Source of the DNA: Amorphophallus konjac
Taxonomy: Eukaryota > Streptophyta > Magnoliopsida > Alismatales > Araceae
Assembly (NCBI GenBank): GCA_022559845.1
Contig: CM040128.1
Coordinates: 180,209,691 to 180,273,690, forward strand
Direction: 5' to 3'
DNA: 64,000 nt
The stretch's first letter is position 1, and the number at the start of each line of letters is the position of its first letter. Both the position numbers and the translations under genes were made by a program. The notes below the pieces were generated by a model that ran no database searches, was not told the origin of the DNA, and saw only the letters and a program-made list of their open reading frames with translations. This document shows positions 1 through 12,082 of the stretch, piece after piece.

Positions 1-314
1 CTTGACCAAGAGGGGACAAGTTGGAAAGGGTAGGTAGCCTACCTTGGAAATTTTACCCCCTTTGTCTCTCATGTGGTCAATTGGCATTCAACCCTTCTAG
101 ATGGCCACCTAGGATGGTTGACCAGCTCCACATGGTCTAGGTGGATCAATGGGAAAGGGGTGAGGGCCCCCTGGCTTGGGCCTACTTGAATTTTACATAT
201 AAACCCACTAAGACTTACAATTGCGTACCCATATAATACAAGGGTATACATACAAATATGAAAGGACATAAATGTAAATAAAATGCAGACGGTCTTGCCT
301 CGATGTCCCCATCA
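1..314 (-). repeat. 3' LTR of element A (partial)
   Basis: Near-identical to 4406-4719 and ending in the same ATCA. The rest of this LTR is off the left edge. It is followed by a purine-rich tract when read on the minus strand (CACCCGGAGAGAAT), the expected polypurine tract. Confidence 0.9.
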
Positions 315-620
315 ATTCTCTCCGGGTGGGAGGAACTCGACCCCGTCGAGTAGGGGTATAGATGCTCGAATACTCCGATGGATCCGTCACCGTGCCAAGT
401 AACGCGGGTACGCTCCACTCCAAGTGACCTGCACCTGCTCATTCCATATATACTCGATATGCACAAGCTGCCATGGGCTAGAGGTGGACACTCTGGGTGG
501 GGCACTCTCAAAGGGAAGGAAGCAGCTCGAAGACTCACTAGGAAGCACCGCTGAGTCCCTGTAGGTGACTGATCCGGGTATAGATGTAGAACCGATCCCA
601 TACTCATCGAAGGAGTCCAA
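315..620 (-). pseudogene. Integrase C-terminal tail and chromodomain relic of element A
   Basis: The minus-strand reading contains HIEYIWNEQVQVTWSGAYPRY. It aligns with the better-preserved chromodomain start of element H (HIERILDEKVIVTRSGSYPRY) and is preceded by a YGI..S and YRD..V.PSE segment matching H's integrase tail. The second half of the chromodomain, with its tryptophan, is lost through stops and indels. The stretch runs into the polypurine tract beside the LTR. In chromoviruses this tail binds modified histones and steers integration. Here it is probably non-functional. Confidence 0.7.
336..350. other. Hairpin CTCGAC-CCC-GTCGAG before the PPT of element A
   Basis: A perfect 6-bp inverted repeat with a 3-base loop, next to the polypurine tract. 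The same hairpin occupies the same place in H (12018-12032), F (20448-20462) and G (25688-25702). Confidence 0.7.
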
Positions 621-756
621 TCACCTCTTTCTCATAAGAGAACGACAACGAGCTTACACAAGACATATGCAGACTCTCAAACTACACACAAACCATGCAA
701 ACAAACCACACAAGGAAAACACACAGACTCATCTATGACCCTAGACACACCTAATG

Positions 757-2364
757 TTAGTCCGACCCGTACATGGATGACGGCGGACCAGGACACCTGA
801 ACGTGTGCCATGCATGCATTTGACGTAACTGGAGGTTGACGTCATGGGGAACTCCCAGACACCCTACGATGCACCAATTATGGACATTGGGCTTGGATGT
901 GGGAAGTTCGGGAGGTGCGGGTGGTTTGGATGGATCGGAGAAACCAAAGTTTTCATTACCCCCATATGAAAATTCGGACCTATGGCTATGTGGAGGTTGC
1001 TTGGCCCGAGTGGAAAAGGTGTGATAGTGAACTCCGCGGAGGAAGTGGAGTGAAGATGGGGGCTCGGGAGATTCACTAGTGAGGGGGTCAAAAGGGTCGA
1101 AGAAGGTATGACCCCGTGAGGTGGGTTCCAACATGACATGGTCCCAAGTTTGGAATTCATAATCACCGCCATACATTATGATCGGTGGGACGACGGACAT
1201 GTGTAGAAAATAGGACTCCTCCCTTGGGCAAAAGGGAATGAAGTCGGACTCGACCGGCATCGGGAGGAGTAGAAGAATCTCCGTTGTGACACACCCCACG
1301 GTGCACACAGAGGTAATGGATCGTAAGGCCGGATGGGTGAAGCTAAGACTAGCGGGTTGGTCAAAGCCTCGGGCCAAAAGATGCGTCAACTTCCATTGTG
1401 AATCTAATCCCATAATAAGGTCATCCAAAGTATCGACATGGTGACTAGATCAAAATGTGGTATGGAATGAGTTGACCGGCACTATAGGTAGGATGGGGTC
1501 TATGGATGGAAAGGGAGGTGGGACCAAGCCATCCTTGAGCCAACTAAAAAGTGACTTGGCGATGTATAGTGTACCCGTTAGAAATATGGGTGGCTCGGGC
1601 CTTGGTGGCTCCAAATGAGATGGTTCCGAATCACGTTCAGACGTAGAGGGCGGTGGCATTGGAGCTCTCGAGGGTGAAGAAACTCTTATCCTTTCCAACA
1701 AATCCGAAATCATTTTCTTGAATTTCTCAAAGGAGCGGGTTGGAGTAGGGACCTTGGGGTGGACTTGCTCCTCATCCCTCGGCCTGGGTGTTGTCCTAGG
1801 CTCGGCTATAAGCGGGGCTTCCGCTCGGTTGGAGGTACTTGAGTGGGTTGGGATGGGGGTGCCAAGGGGAGGTTGGTTGGAGGTGACTGAGCGGGCTACT
1901 AGATTGGGGTCACCTTGGTGGGCTTGGACGGCTGTGAAGGGGTGGGAATGGGTAGAGGTGTGGCCCACTTGATTGTGGGTGAGTTGGTGGGGTTGGTGAG
2001 TGGTATGACCTCTGTGGTTGGAGGTAGGTGGGCGGGGAAAGTAGACCCTCCTAAGCGCTCTCTTCATTTCCCACCATGACTCGATGGGCCTTAGATTCCT
2101 ATCCTCCCTCCAATATTTGATGTCCCTCCATGTTTCGGCGGCTTCACCAAAAAGTCACCTTTTGGCAACATCGACTTGCATGGGTCGGTACATATTGTAC
2201 ACCTCGAAGTAGTCGTCCATAATGGCTTCCCACTCTAGGTAGTCACCTGGGTCATCAGACCCGTAGAAGTCCCGGGTTTCGGGCCTAGTGAGATGATTCG
2301 GGTCGTCCTTCCATTTGAGATAGTATCGCCACCATGGATAAGATCCGGGTGTTCGGTAATCCAT
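757..2364 (-). pseudogene. gag-like plus family-specific ORF of element A, two in-frame stops
   Basis: One minus-strand frame runs 536 codons from ATG at 2364 to the stop at 757. Only two TGA stops interrupt it, at 2157-2155 and 1452-1450. Residues 1-110 look like the retrotransposon gag domain of chromoviruses (FYGSDDPGDYLEWEA near residue 33, then IESWWEMKRALRRVYFP). The first TGA replaces the Trp codon seen in F (APRWLF). A Pro-rich linker follows, without the CCHC knuckle found in H. The last third is the family segment with SFTHPALRSITSVCT, RGHTFFDPFDP and MHAWHTFRCPGPP. I do not recognise its function. The second TGA is at the same codon as in element F. Frame and order are seen; the gag assignment rests on family resemblance. 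Confidence 0.75.
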
Positions 2365-2642
2365 GGGACACGGGGAAGCTAGAGGATGGCCATGACGACA
2401 CTAGTAGATAAATCAACTAGACAATGGACTACAACCCTAGACATGACGACCAAGACTCGGTACGTGGCGGAGCTAATCGATCCGAAGATCACTCGCGCAA
2501 ATGTGCGGCCTTCCCGATAGGCGTAGCCTAACGTTCAGACAACACCTTTTGATATACCGACTAATGGTGTGCAAATGCAACTCTGAAGATCGACTTAGAC
2601 ACTTAGACTTAAATGACACTCTTTTTTTTTTGACACCCTAGA

Positions 2643-2662
2643 CTCAACTCGCTCTGATACCA
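2643..2662 (-). other. Primer-binding site of element A (tRNA-iMet)
   Basis: On the minus strand this reads TGGTATCAGAGCGAGTTGAG, the standard plant initiator-tRNA-Met primer site. It lies three bases from the 5' LTR end at 2666. Confidence 0.9.
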
Positions 2663-2665
2663 AAT

Positions 2666-4719
2666 TGATGCGGGACGAGACCACGGACACGACAAGCTCG
2701 CGGTTGTCCCTTAACGAGGGAAGCGTCGGACGTGCGCGGTTGAGAAACCGGCAATGAGCTAGGGTGATCGGCTCTCTCGTGTGCCCGGATCGGGTCACGG
2801 GACGGTCTCGTACTCTCTCGCAGCAGCGGTAATGAATAGATAAAGAGAGCTAGATATCCCTACACATGCTCTCTAGCAGCGGCATAAACAAATATATATG
2901 AAGTAAGCAAAATGCCAAGTAGGGGAGCGAATGCGATACCTCCACGCGCTCGGCGTGGGGAAGACGGACCCGGCCGAAGTCGTACTCCCAGGACAGTTAA
3001 TACATAAAGATTACAGCAATGAGTTACAGCCCACTCCACGCAGGGAGGTAAAGGGCGACACAATGGGGTCCGGGAGGACCGAATTCGGGTTGACGGGCAG
3101 CTTCTCGCGTTGATTCGGCAGCACCCGAACACGTGACGGTGGGGCCCACGTGCTGTCCGGAGGGACCGTGCGGGACCCGGTGTCACCACTATGGTGGGGA
3201 CACTTGTGGAAGTGTTCCCTGGGCTGGCGGCATGCTGGTTCGCCGGCCGGAGGCCGGGCGGCTCCGTTCGGCACCGGTCGGAATAACCGGCCACGGATCT
3301 GCAGCTTCTGATTTTCAGCGCGCGTCCCGGCGAGAACGGGCGTTGCGATCAGCCTTGATGTCGGATCGACACAAGACTAGCGCCGTTGGAAAGCTAACTT
3401 CAAATACTTCAATCTAGGCCTGAAGATATAGCCTGGATCTGCACGGATCTAGGCTTTAATGAATTTACAACTTCTTGTTGTACAGTAGCCGAGCACTCAG
3501 ATCTGCAGGGCTATTCTCTGAGAACTGCCTTTCACCGCTATGAAGACCTTGGATTCAGACATCGACCTCTTCATGAACGTTGTGGGAAATGGAGCTAGGA
3601 AGACGGAAAAACTGGTTTGGATAAGTTTGGATGTGGCTACGAATTGATAGGATTTGTTCACTAATATTGGGTCGGATCTGGAATCTGACTAAAGGCACTG
3701 TAGCAGAGATAGAACACGAATTGTGAAAAATAGATTGAAGGCAGATCAAAAATCAGGAAAAATGGTGGATGTAGGGGATGATGGACATAACTCCCAATAA
3801 AATTGGGAGGGTTTGAAAAAATCAAAAAGAGGGTCAGAGGTGAGAAACACAGGGCTGCTATCACTGTAGACAGAGATAAAACAGATCTGGGAATGAAAGA
3901 TGCACGAAAATGGAAAAATACTAAACGAAGGATTTTGGACCTGAATGTTTTTTTGGATGATGGGGTGGAACATAGGAACACACCATAAAAATTGCAGATC
4001 ACGAAGAGGCCGTGGCTGGTAGCAGGAATTTCGGGAAGACACCTCTATCCAGCAGGACAGAATACCGAAGACGGTTTCGCGGCGGCTCGGAGGCGGCACG
4101 AACGGCGGCGGCGGCGGCACAGATGATCACCGGAGATAGAGGGGAGGGGATAGAAGATAGAAATCACTCTAGAACTGGAGGTTGGAAGAGAGAAACCAGA
4201 GGGAGAGAGGAGGGGCTCAAGAACACTCTTGATTTTCCAACAATTTTCTCTTCACTAATGCCAACAAATGGAAAATACAACCTTTTATATGCCTTACATC
4301 AAACCTAATCTACACCATTAGATCTAGGGGAGGGGATTGGATGCTTGGGATGAAGTGTGAATAACACACAAAAAAACCATAAAATATTAAGGGGAGGGGC
4401 GCCCCCTTGACCAAGAGGGGACAAGTTGGAAAGGGTAGGTAGCCTACCTTGGAAAATTTACCCCCTTTGTCTCCCATGTGGTCAATTGGCATTCAACCCT
4501 TCTAGATGGCCACCTAGGATGGTTGACCAGCCCCACATGGTCTAGGTGGACCAATAGGAAAGGGGTGAGGGCCCTCTGGCTTGGGCCTACTGGAATTTTA
4601 CATATAAACCCACTAAGACTTACAATTGCGTACCCATATAACACAAGGGTATACATACAAATATGAAAGGACATAAATGTAAACAAAATGCGGACGGTCT
4701 TGCCTCGATGTCCCCATCA
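2666..4719 (-). repeat. 5' LTR of element A
   Basis: 2054 bp, bounded by TG...CA. Read on the minus strand it begins TGATGGGGACATCGAGG and ends CCCGCATCA, like the LTR ends of F and G. It contains a minus-strand TATA box near 4284-4290. It also has the family's CCACGC...GCGTGG palindrome at 2942-2958. Confidence 0.9.
4284..4290 (-). promoter_or_regulatory. TATA box in 5' LTR of element A
   Basis: The minus strand reads ATATAAAAGG after GATGTAAGGC. The homologous place in H's LTRs also has a TATATAAGG box, which supports its use as the LTR promoter. Confidence 0.55.
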
Positions 4720-5048
4720 AAAAGATGACTAGAAGATATGAAAACTAGGCTAGAAGAAAAGGATAACTTCTCCATCGGTCTGCTCTTAGACAGTTTATAT
4801 AGGGTTCAGAGAAAACACACAAAAATATCTCCATGTTTAGCTTGAATCCACCTTATCAGCATCAAGGATTGATCAAAGTAGGTCCCTTGCCTGTTGTGCC
4901 CCTGTGGTTTTGATGATAGCAAACACTATAAGTCACACTGTGTTTGCATGAAAGACTGAATGAGCATGATTGAATGAGCATCTGGTTTTTGCATGTTATA
5001 TTACGTACAACTTCATCAGGGTGCATGGCATTTCATCAAATAGTTCAA

Positions 5049-5290
5049 GGTCAACGCTCGTATAGACAGCATGCATTCAAGGTCCGTGCACTTCATGATA
5101 GCCAGCTTAGACAAGGTCTGTGCACAGTCAACGCTAGTATAGACCGCATGCATTCAAGGTCCGTGCACTTCATGATAGCCAGCTTAGACAAGGTCTGTGC
5201 ACACAGTTCAAGGTCAACGCTAGTATAGATATCATGCATTCAAGGTCCATGCACTTCATGATAGCCAGCTTAGACGAGGTCTGTGCATTC
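5049..5290. repeat. Tandem repeat of about 80 bp, three units, inside solo LTR J
   Basis: Units begin near 5049, 5127 and 5210. Each has GTCAACGCT.GTATAGA, then GCATTCAAGGTC and ATAGCCAGCTTAGAC. From about 5290 to 5940 the array decays into scattered AGGTCTGTGCAT and GTCGGTGCA motifs. Confidence 0.85.
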
Positions 5291-6232
5291 ATGATAGCCA
5301 GCTTAGACAAGGTCTGTGCATACATGTTCAATTCTACGTCACCTGGATATAGGTCTGTGCATATGGTAAGAATAGGGTCAAGGTCGGTGCATATGTGAGC
5401 ATTTTGCACACAAGTCAGTGCACATTCGAGTCTGTGCATATAGCTATGTGCATGGTTGAGGTCCGAGCATATCACTGTTCACCTGCATATAAGGTATAGG
5501 CCATCCTGCACATACACGGTCGGTGCAAGTCTTGTCTTAGGCAATAAAAGGTCGGTGCACTTCTTCCTACTGCACACTTGCACATAGTCGGTGCAAGTTC
5601 TGTCATACAACCCCGGTGCATATTGATGTCAGTTCATATCTAGGTCAGTGCAGGGGTGTAGTCGGTGCAACTTTTGTTGATGCACGCGTAGAGTCTGTGC
5701 AAGATAACTCTGGGCACTTTATGTTGCATAGCGCATGAGGTCTGTGCATGTGCATATTAAGTCTATGCATTTGACTACTCTATGAATAGATTTTCATATG
5801 GATGAGCTTGAAAGTCGAAGCATCCCTTCTCTACACGAGCAAGTCAATGCAACGTCTTTGCCAGCACGACTACTCTAGTAAGTTGGTGCAATGGCTTCGC
5901 CATCATGACCAAGAACAACCAACTAAGTCGGTGCATGCATTTATATGGAACTTAAGCACGCAAGTGATCAATTGAGGAAAATCATGTTTCGAGCATCTTA
6001 TGTGCACCTGAGTACCTTGCTTATGAGGATCAGAAGAACAGGAGCACGCGATATAAGTAGAACAATCAAATGGCACTTGATCCAAGGCTGATCATTATTC
6101 TAAAAAGCTGCCACGTGGATAGCTAAACGATAGAGATTCTGACACGTGGCTGAAAGATTCATGAAGATTCCTGGCGGGAACATTCTCTCAACACGCCTAG
6201 GGTGTGAGCTAGTGGGCCCCAGACTGAAGCCT

Positions 6233-6239
6233 TATATAA
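6233..6239 (+). promoter_or_regulatory. TATA box of solo LTR J
   Basis: TATATAA within CCTTATATAAGACC, about 900 bp before the LTR end. A purine-rich leader (AGAAGAAGAAGAAAGAG) follows, as expected for a SIRE-type U3/R boundary. Confidence 0.6.
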
Positions 6240-7808
6240 GACCTTTCTTCTGTGCAAATGGAGGAACGCTGAATAGAAGACATCTGAGCGCAGCCAGAGA
6301 GAAGAGTAAGAGAGCCAGCAGAAGAAGAAGAAAGAGAGGCAGCAGAAGAGAAAGAAGGATAGAGAGAGAGATAGAGAGTTCGAGGAGAAGAAGAGAAGCT
6401 TCATTAGAAGATCTGTCCCTACTGGAATCTAGATCAAATCCAATCCAGTCAGCTCCATGGAAGCCACATCTGTGTTGATATAGTTTATAGCTTTCAGTTA
6501 CTGTGTTTTCTTGTCTTTTATTTTCTTTTGAATCTTTCTTCAAGCTGTTAGTCAGCAGAACAAGCTGTGTCGCTCAGCGGTAGCAGAGGATTGGTTCCTC
6601 TGGAAGGCCAAGCTGTATTGCCCAGCGGATGACGAAGCTGTAATGCCCAATGGTCAAGCTGTTAGTCAACGGTCTGCTAAGCTGTAAGGCCCAGCGCAAG
6701 CTGTTTGTCAGCGGTTTGTAGGCAAGCTGTGTCGCCCAGCGGTTTTCAAGCTGTTTGGCAGTGAAATCCACACTCTGGTTTGAGTGTGGGGTGGATGTAG
6801 GTCTGGAGGACCGAACCACCTAAAAATCTTCTGTGCAGTGGCTGGCTTGTTCTTTTGATTCCGCTAGATGCATGCTTAGGATCATGATCTAATTACATAT
6901 CCGTTGAGTGGATCGTGATCAGTTTGCAATTCAACTGCATGTGTGCTATTTGAACAATTGTTATCAAGCATCTTCTTAGGATAATAATTTATCATTCTGT
7001 GGGTCATTTTGTCAACCGAGTCTATTAGTTTTATTTCCGCAATAGTTATCTAATCTGAGTTTTATCTACTCAATTTTTAGAGCAAATTTTTAAGAGGGAT
7101 TCATTCACCTCCCCTCTGAATCTGTCTGCACCTATCATATTGACCTATCATTGCCATATTTAGAGTCCTCCTTTCCTCAAACCAGAGGAGATGAGCTCAA
7201 ATAATAGAAGATAACTTCGATCGGAGCGGTGCGATTCCGTTTCTGCTTCAGACTAAAATGGTGACCATTGCAGTGCCATTATTTATTCAATGAGCGACTC
7301 TTCACTCTGGCACAAATTCCTTTATTTTTATATTTTAATAATTTTCCAGCATTCTGACTTTTTCATACATCAGGATTTAGCGCTCGTGTAAACAATCGCT
7401 TATTCTTTAATGGGCAACACTTTGAACCGTCGCTCAATCTTTTCATTTTCTTTCTATTTTCTGATCAAAATAAATGGGCGCCCATCAAGCTATCGTAGTT
7501 TATTATTTTTACGCCCTTACAGAAGGGTGTTCATTAAATAGCGCCTGGATCTCGGTCATTTATTCCTGTAAATTCAGAAAAATTCAAATAATCAATATAT
7601 TTCATCTAAAAATAGTTTTAAAATAATTGTGCAAATTCTTCAATATTTCTCACATGGTCATTTTGGGTTAGAAAGATGATAAAATACTTGCAGACTCAAA
7701 TTACTTGTGAGAATGAAATTAACTGCTCATGTTGCACAACTTTATTCATTTCATGCTCAAAAATGATAAATGTGATGCAAGTTATGACATGAAATATAGC
7801 ACTTATCA

Positions 7809-8502
7809 CACCCCCCAACTTACTTATTGCTAGTCCTTAGCAATGCAATATAAATTAAAATTTAGAATAACAAGATTTTGCCAAATCCATACTCTCATAT
7901 CTAGCTCTTCCTTCATAGAATCAACCAAAGATTAGGAATCCAGAATCATTAATACACATATTAGTCTTATGTAGAAAATTAAGGTATATGATCAAAAATT
8001 CAAGTCAAAGTTCAATAGCACTTGTGCATGTGTAACCACTAAATCCACAACTTAGATAATTGCATCCTCCATTTGCTATTCAGAGTAAGAATCTTTCAAC
8101 CTTGCACTTTCTAATTCAGAGCATTAGACACACAATCTTTTTGTCTGCCTTATTTCATTGTCCCTTTTGGGATCTTATTATTATTATTTTTTTTCTACAC
8201 GCATGATGCTACACTACCCTTCACTATTAAACATGAACCTCGACTCTTGTCTTAGGAGAAGTAGGCCTAGTTATCCAGATCAAGATTCCCTTTTCCATTT
8301 GACGCGAACCTCAACACGTCTTAGGTGAAGTAGGCCCGGTTACTAAGATTCGGGGCATTTTTCATGGTGTTTCTTTTTCATCAACATTTTTTTTCTTTTT
8401 TGTTCATTGTGCCATTTGTACTTATTTAACAGATAACTTGACAGAAAGTTATTCAAAATATCTCTTTCTTGAAAAGTGCAGAGTATTAGATAACAAACCC
8501 AA
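7809..8502 (-). other. 3' untranslated interior of element B
   Basis: AT-rich sequence between B's 3' LTR and insertion F. It has the minus-strand polypurine tract beside the LTR and two copies of a GAACCTC.AC...GTCTTAGG.GAAGTAGGCC unit (about 8232 and 8306). I see no credible ORF. Its last five bases, CCCAA, are the left target-site copy for F. Confidence 0.7.
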
Positions 8503-9704
8503 TGATGGGAATCAACACCGAGCACTAATATTTTATTTTTGTATTTGTATCCTTTTGTTTGCATTTATATCCTTAGGTTAATTAGGTTGCAATTGTAAGG
8601 CATTATAAGCTAATTTGTTAGTCTTTAGGAATCTTTGTGTTTCTATGTAAAATGCCAGAAGGTCTAGCAGGGTCCCTCACCCTCTTTCCTATTGGTCCGC
8701 CTAGGATCATGGGCCATGTGGGGCTGGTTCAAAGTCTAAGATTAGACTTGGTCCAAGTGAACAAGAAGAGGAAAATTCACAATTGATTACCCCATTTTCA
8801 AAGGGGCGCCCCCCTTTAATGCCTTTTATTCATGTTGTATTTTTTTTTATTTTGGTTATTTGACCACATGGGGATTAATTATCCTATCCCTTGTTTACCC
8901 CGCCCTAACCCTAGATCTAGGGATAGTTTAGGTCTTTTATACATTTCTATATAACCCTTGTATTTTCCATTTTGTGGGAATTAACGAAGAATTAAGCATT
9001 TGCTCCAATAATTGCCCAAGGGCGCCCCCTCTCTCTCCTCTCCCCTTGCAGCTGGATTGCTGTATTCTTAGGGTGGATTCCCTAGAAAACTTCGTGGATT
9101 CCAATTTGTATCTCCCCTCTGAGTGTGAGGCTCCGCCGTCGCCGCCATCGCACCACCACCGCCTCGCCGTCGCAGATCTGTTCATTGCTGGATAGAGGTC
9201 TAAAGCCCAATTTTTAGCTCCCCATCAGGAGTGCTGAAAATTGGATGGTGAGTTCCCCACGTTCCCCCCAACCTCCACAAAATAATTCACATTTTTCCTC
9301 CCTTATTTACCTTCCTTCACCATTTATTCCCCCCGATCTACACAATATGTCTCTGTGCAGATATGTGTTCCAACAACCCCTCTCTTCGCCCTTTTGACTC
9401 CCTTTCCAATTTCAGATTGATCTAAAATTTACTATGTTTTCTGTCCACCAAAACCCCTTTCCCCAAATTTTCCCATGATTTTAGGAGTTCATTTACCCCT
9501 CATAAAAATCTATGTGAAAACCGGTTTCTATTCTGTCATGTGCAGTCCAGATCTGACCCCTCTCCATCATAAAATCCATTTCCCCTCTCAAACCACCTCA
9601 TAAAAATACACAAAAATTATTCTCGTGTTCCTTACTTCCCCCTCCATCTCCCATAAAAATCCCAACTCCCAGATCCATAGTTTGAGCCTCGGTCAAACCA
9701 AGTT
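8503..9704 (+). repeat. 5' LTR of element F, first part
   Basis: Matches 20484-21688 plus the start of 27687 onward. Contains TATATAA at 8948-8954. The sequence AAGTT at 9700-9704 is the left target-site copy for H. The second part of this LTR is 17313-18156. Confidence 0.9.
8948..8954 (+). promoter_or_regulatory. TATA box of 5' LTR, element F
   Basis: TATATAA in TTTCTATATAACC. The copy in the 3' LTR is at 20930-20936. Pyrimidine-rich sequence follows, as in plant core promoters. Confidence 0.6.
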
Positions 9705-11996
9705 TGATGCGGGAAGGACTAAGGAGATGACACTATATGGTGCCACCCTCGGACTCTAGATGAAGACACGATCAGCAACACACACCAGGGAGACAGTAAG
9801 CCCGACACTACGAGCCCCTACTGCGAAACGTCGCTAACAGAAGTGGAAGCTCACTCATCGTCCCAAGCGAGGGAAAGCGCAGACCGTGCGCGGTTAAGGA
9901 ACCGGCAGAGGTCAAGGGTAGTCCGACTCAACTTCCGGACTCGGATCGAGTCGCGGGACGAGTCACCCTCACTCTCACAGCAGTGACATGGACACACGGG
10001 CTAGTACCTACACTCTCGGCAGCGGCCTAAGACCATATACTAGCTAAGCAATGTAACGCCAAGGAGTTAAGACATTTACCTCCACGCACCCGGCGTGGCG
10101 AAGACACCACGGCTGACTTACGGACCCCCGATTAACATAATTCACAGCGGTACAAAGAGATTCGACCCACTCCACGTAGGGAGGTAAAAGGTCACATGTG
10201 GGGCCCGGGGATCATGCAAATCAGGTTGACGGGCAGCATCTTGATGTCGTCTCGACGCGCCGAACTCCGCGTTCTCGTGCCTTCCGGACGGCGCAATCAA
10301 TGGGCTGTGGGGCCCACACGCTGTCCTATCCTCCGGGTCTGGCGGGGTGGGTCCCACTGTAATGGGGACCCCTGGCAGCACGCTTCCTGGACGGCGGCCA
10401 ACCGGTGACACTCACCGGAGGCCGGGTGCCTCCGGTTCCCAAGTGGAGAGGATGCTGTCCACGAGCTGATGTTGCTATTTCAGCAGCGCGCGCCCCGGCA
10501 AAAACGACCGCTGCGATCAGCCCCGTTGCCAGAATGCGACAAAACTAGCGCCGTTGGAAAGAGGATTCAAAATCCTTCAATCTAGGGCCAGTGGACTCTT
10601 CTGAACCTGCGCGGACCTGGGCTTTAACTATTTTTCAATTCTCTGCTCCACAGCTCCCGAAATCTTAGATCAGTATATCAGTTTCCTGTAAATGGCCGTT
10701 GACCGCCTATGTACAGTTGGATTCAGGCTTTGAGCTCGTCTTAGAAGTTGTAGGGAATCAAACCAAGGAACTGGGGCTATTTTTAGAATTTAATTTGGAG
10801 GGGGCTGAGATTTGTTTTGATTTTTGGGGTGACTGGTGGTTGGAGCTGGGAACAGGAGGATAGAACTGTAGATGGGTCTGAGAACGATTTTTAGAAAATA
10901 CGAGATGGGCGAATCAAAAATTAAGAAAAATTGTGGATTGAGGGGTGGATGGGTGGAACCCCCAGTAAAATTGGCCGAACTAACAGAGATCAAAAAGGGG
11001 ATGTAAGTTGTGAAACTCAGGGCGGAGGTGAACCTGGATAGAACTCTAGCAGAACCGAAATGGAAGAGTGGAAGAAAATCAAAAAATAGGAAACGGGATC
11101 TGAATGCTGGCCTGATTTTTGTGGGCGGAGAGGAACATTCCAGGAACAACTCCTCCAAATTTGGTAGCCGAATGAGCTCGGGAAAGACCTGTGACTTTCG
11201 AACAAGCTGCTGTGGTACTGCGCAGGTAGAACTCCGTTGATGGCGATGGCGGTGCGGTGGCGGCTCGTGGCGGCGACGGCGATCGTCGGAACCGATAAAC
11301 GAGGCGTCACACCTCAGAATGGAAGCCTTCACAACATCCAAGGGGGAGAGGGATAGGAGAAGGGGGTGCACCAAGCTGGAGCTCCAATATTTTCTTCCAA
11401 TTCAAATGGCAATAATTCAAGAAAATGGTAATTACATGCCTTATATATGACTCCCACCAAACTCATCCTCCACCGTTGGATCTAGGGGTTGGGGATGGAT
11501 GGCTAGGATGGAGTTTGATCAAAATACAACAAAATATTAAACAAAAAGGGGAGGGGGGTGCACCTTGACCAAGGAGGGTCAAGGGGGGGGACATGGTAGG
11601 TGGGGTTGGTGGCCTCCCATGTGGACTTTTCAAGTCCATTGTCCCCCTCCCTTGGCCCACCCTTCTAGAAGCCTCCATGGAGGGTTGACTGACCCCACAG
11701 GGGCCCTAGAGCTGAGGTGGCCCAATGGGAGTGGAGTGGGGGCCCGTGGGACCCAGGGATCCACATTTTGCACATAAGCCCCTCGAACTATCTAAATTAC
11801 ACACTGACGAAAAGAAAATAAAATACATTACACACAAATAAAAATCCCCAAAAATATGATAAATGCTATGACTCAGTGGGGAACCTCCAGACTGTCTCCG
11901 AGCCATAGGGATGCTGAGGTGGCTCGAGTCGTGCTCCTCGTGCGGTACCGGTGGCTCGCCGGCTCGTGTCTCGCATGCGCTCGGGTGTCCGCACCA
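9705..11996 (-). repeat. 3' LTR of element H
   Basis: 2292 bp, TGATGCGGGA...GTCCGCACCA on the plus strand. Pairs with 15017-17307. Carries the CCACGC...GCGTGG palindrome at 10082-10098 and a minus-strand TATA-like box at 11442-11448. Confidence 0.93.
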
Positions 11997-12017
11997 ATTC
12001 TCCCCGGGTGGGAGAAA

Positions 12018-12032
12018 CTCGACCCTGTCGAG
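12018..12032. other. Hairpin before the PPT of element H
   Basis: CTCGAC-CCT-GTCGAG, conserved in position with A, F and G. The minus-strand polypurine tract CACCCGGGGAGAAT lies between it and the LTR end at 11996. Confidence 0.7.
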
Positions 12033-12082
12033 TAAGGGTCTGCATCGCTCCGGTATCGCTCCAGAAGATCCGGATCAATCCG

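Larger units (their letters stand above)
1..4719 (-). mobile_element. Element A: non-autonomous chromovirus-like LTR retrotransposon, truncated by window edge
   Basis: Bases 1-314 repeat at 4406-4719, which identifies an LTR pair read on the minus strand. The internal part (315-2665) has an initiator-Met primer site beside the right LTR, a gag-like frame, and a chromodomain relic beside the left LTR. LTR ends are TGATG...CCATCA on the plus strand. The element interrupts the 3' LTR of element B: sequence from 4720 onward matches B's other LTR from about 40948. The left end, and so the left target-site copy, lies outside the window. AAAAG at 4720-4724 is the expected right copy. No protease, RT, RNase H or integrase core is present. 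Same family as F, G and H. Confidence 0.9.
4892..7150 (+). mobile_element. Solo LTR J of a SIRE/Maximus-type copia element
   Basis: 2259 bp, starts TGTTGTGCCCCTGTGG and ends CACCTATCA. It is flanked by perfect 5-bp duplications TTGCC (4887-4891 and 7151-7155). Removing it restores continuity with B's other LTR. The start (GTGGTTTTGATGATAGCAAAC) and end (GGGATTCATTCACCTCCCC) are typical of SIRE/Maximus LTRs. With no PBS, PPT or second LTR inside, it is a solo LTR left by LTR-LTR recombination. It carries a TATA box at 6233 and internal degenerate repeats. Confidence 0.9.
4720..7808 (-). repeat. 3' LTR of element B, right-hand part, split by solo LTR J
   Basis: 4720-4891 and 7151-7808 together match 40948-41776, the right half of B's 5' LTR. 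J (4892-7150) lies between them. The LTR ends ...CTTATCA at 7808. A minus-strand polypurine tract follows (AAGTTGGGGGGTG at 7809 onward), typical of Athila/Tat-type elements. The left half of this LTR lies beyond element A, outside the window. Confidence 0.88.

Noticed and set aside
836..1972. Plus-strand ORFs across element A's interior
   Set aside because: They overlap the conserved minus-strand frame shared with F, G and H.
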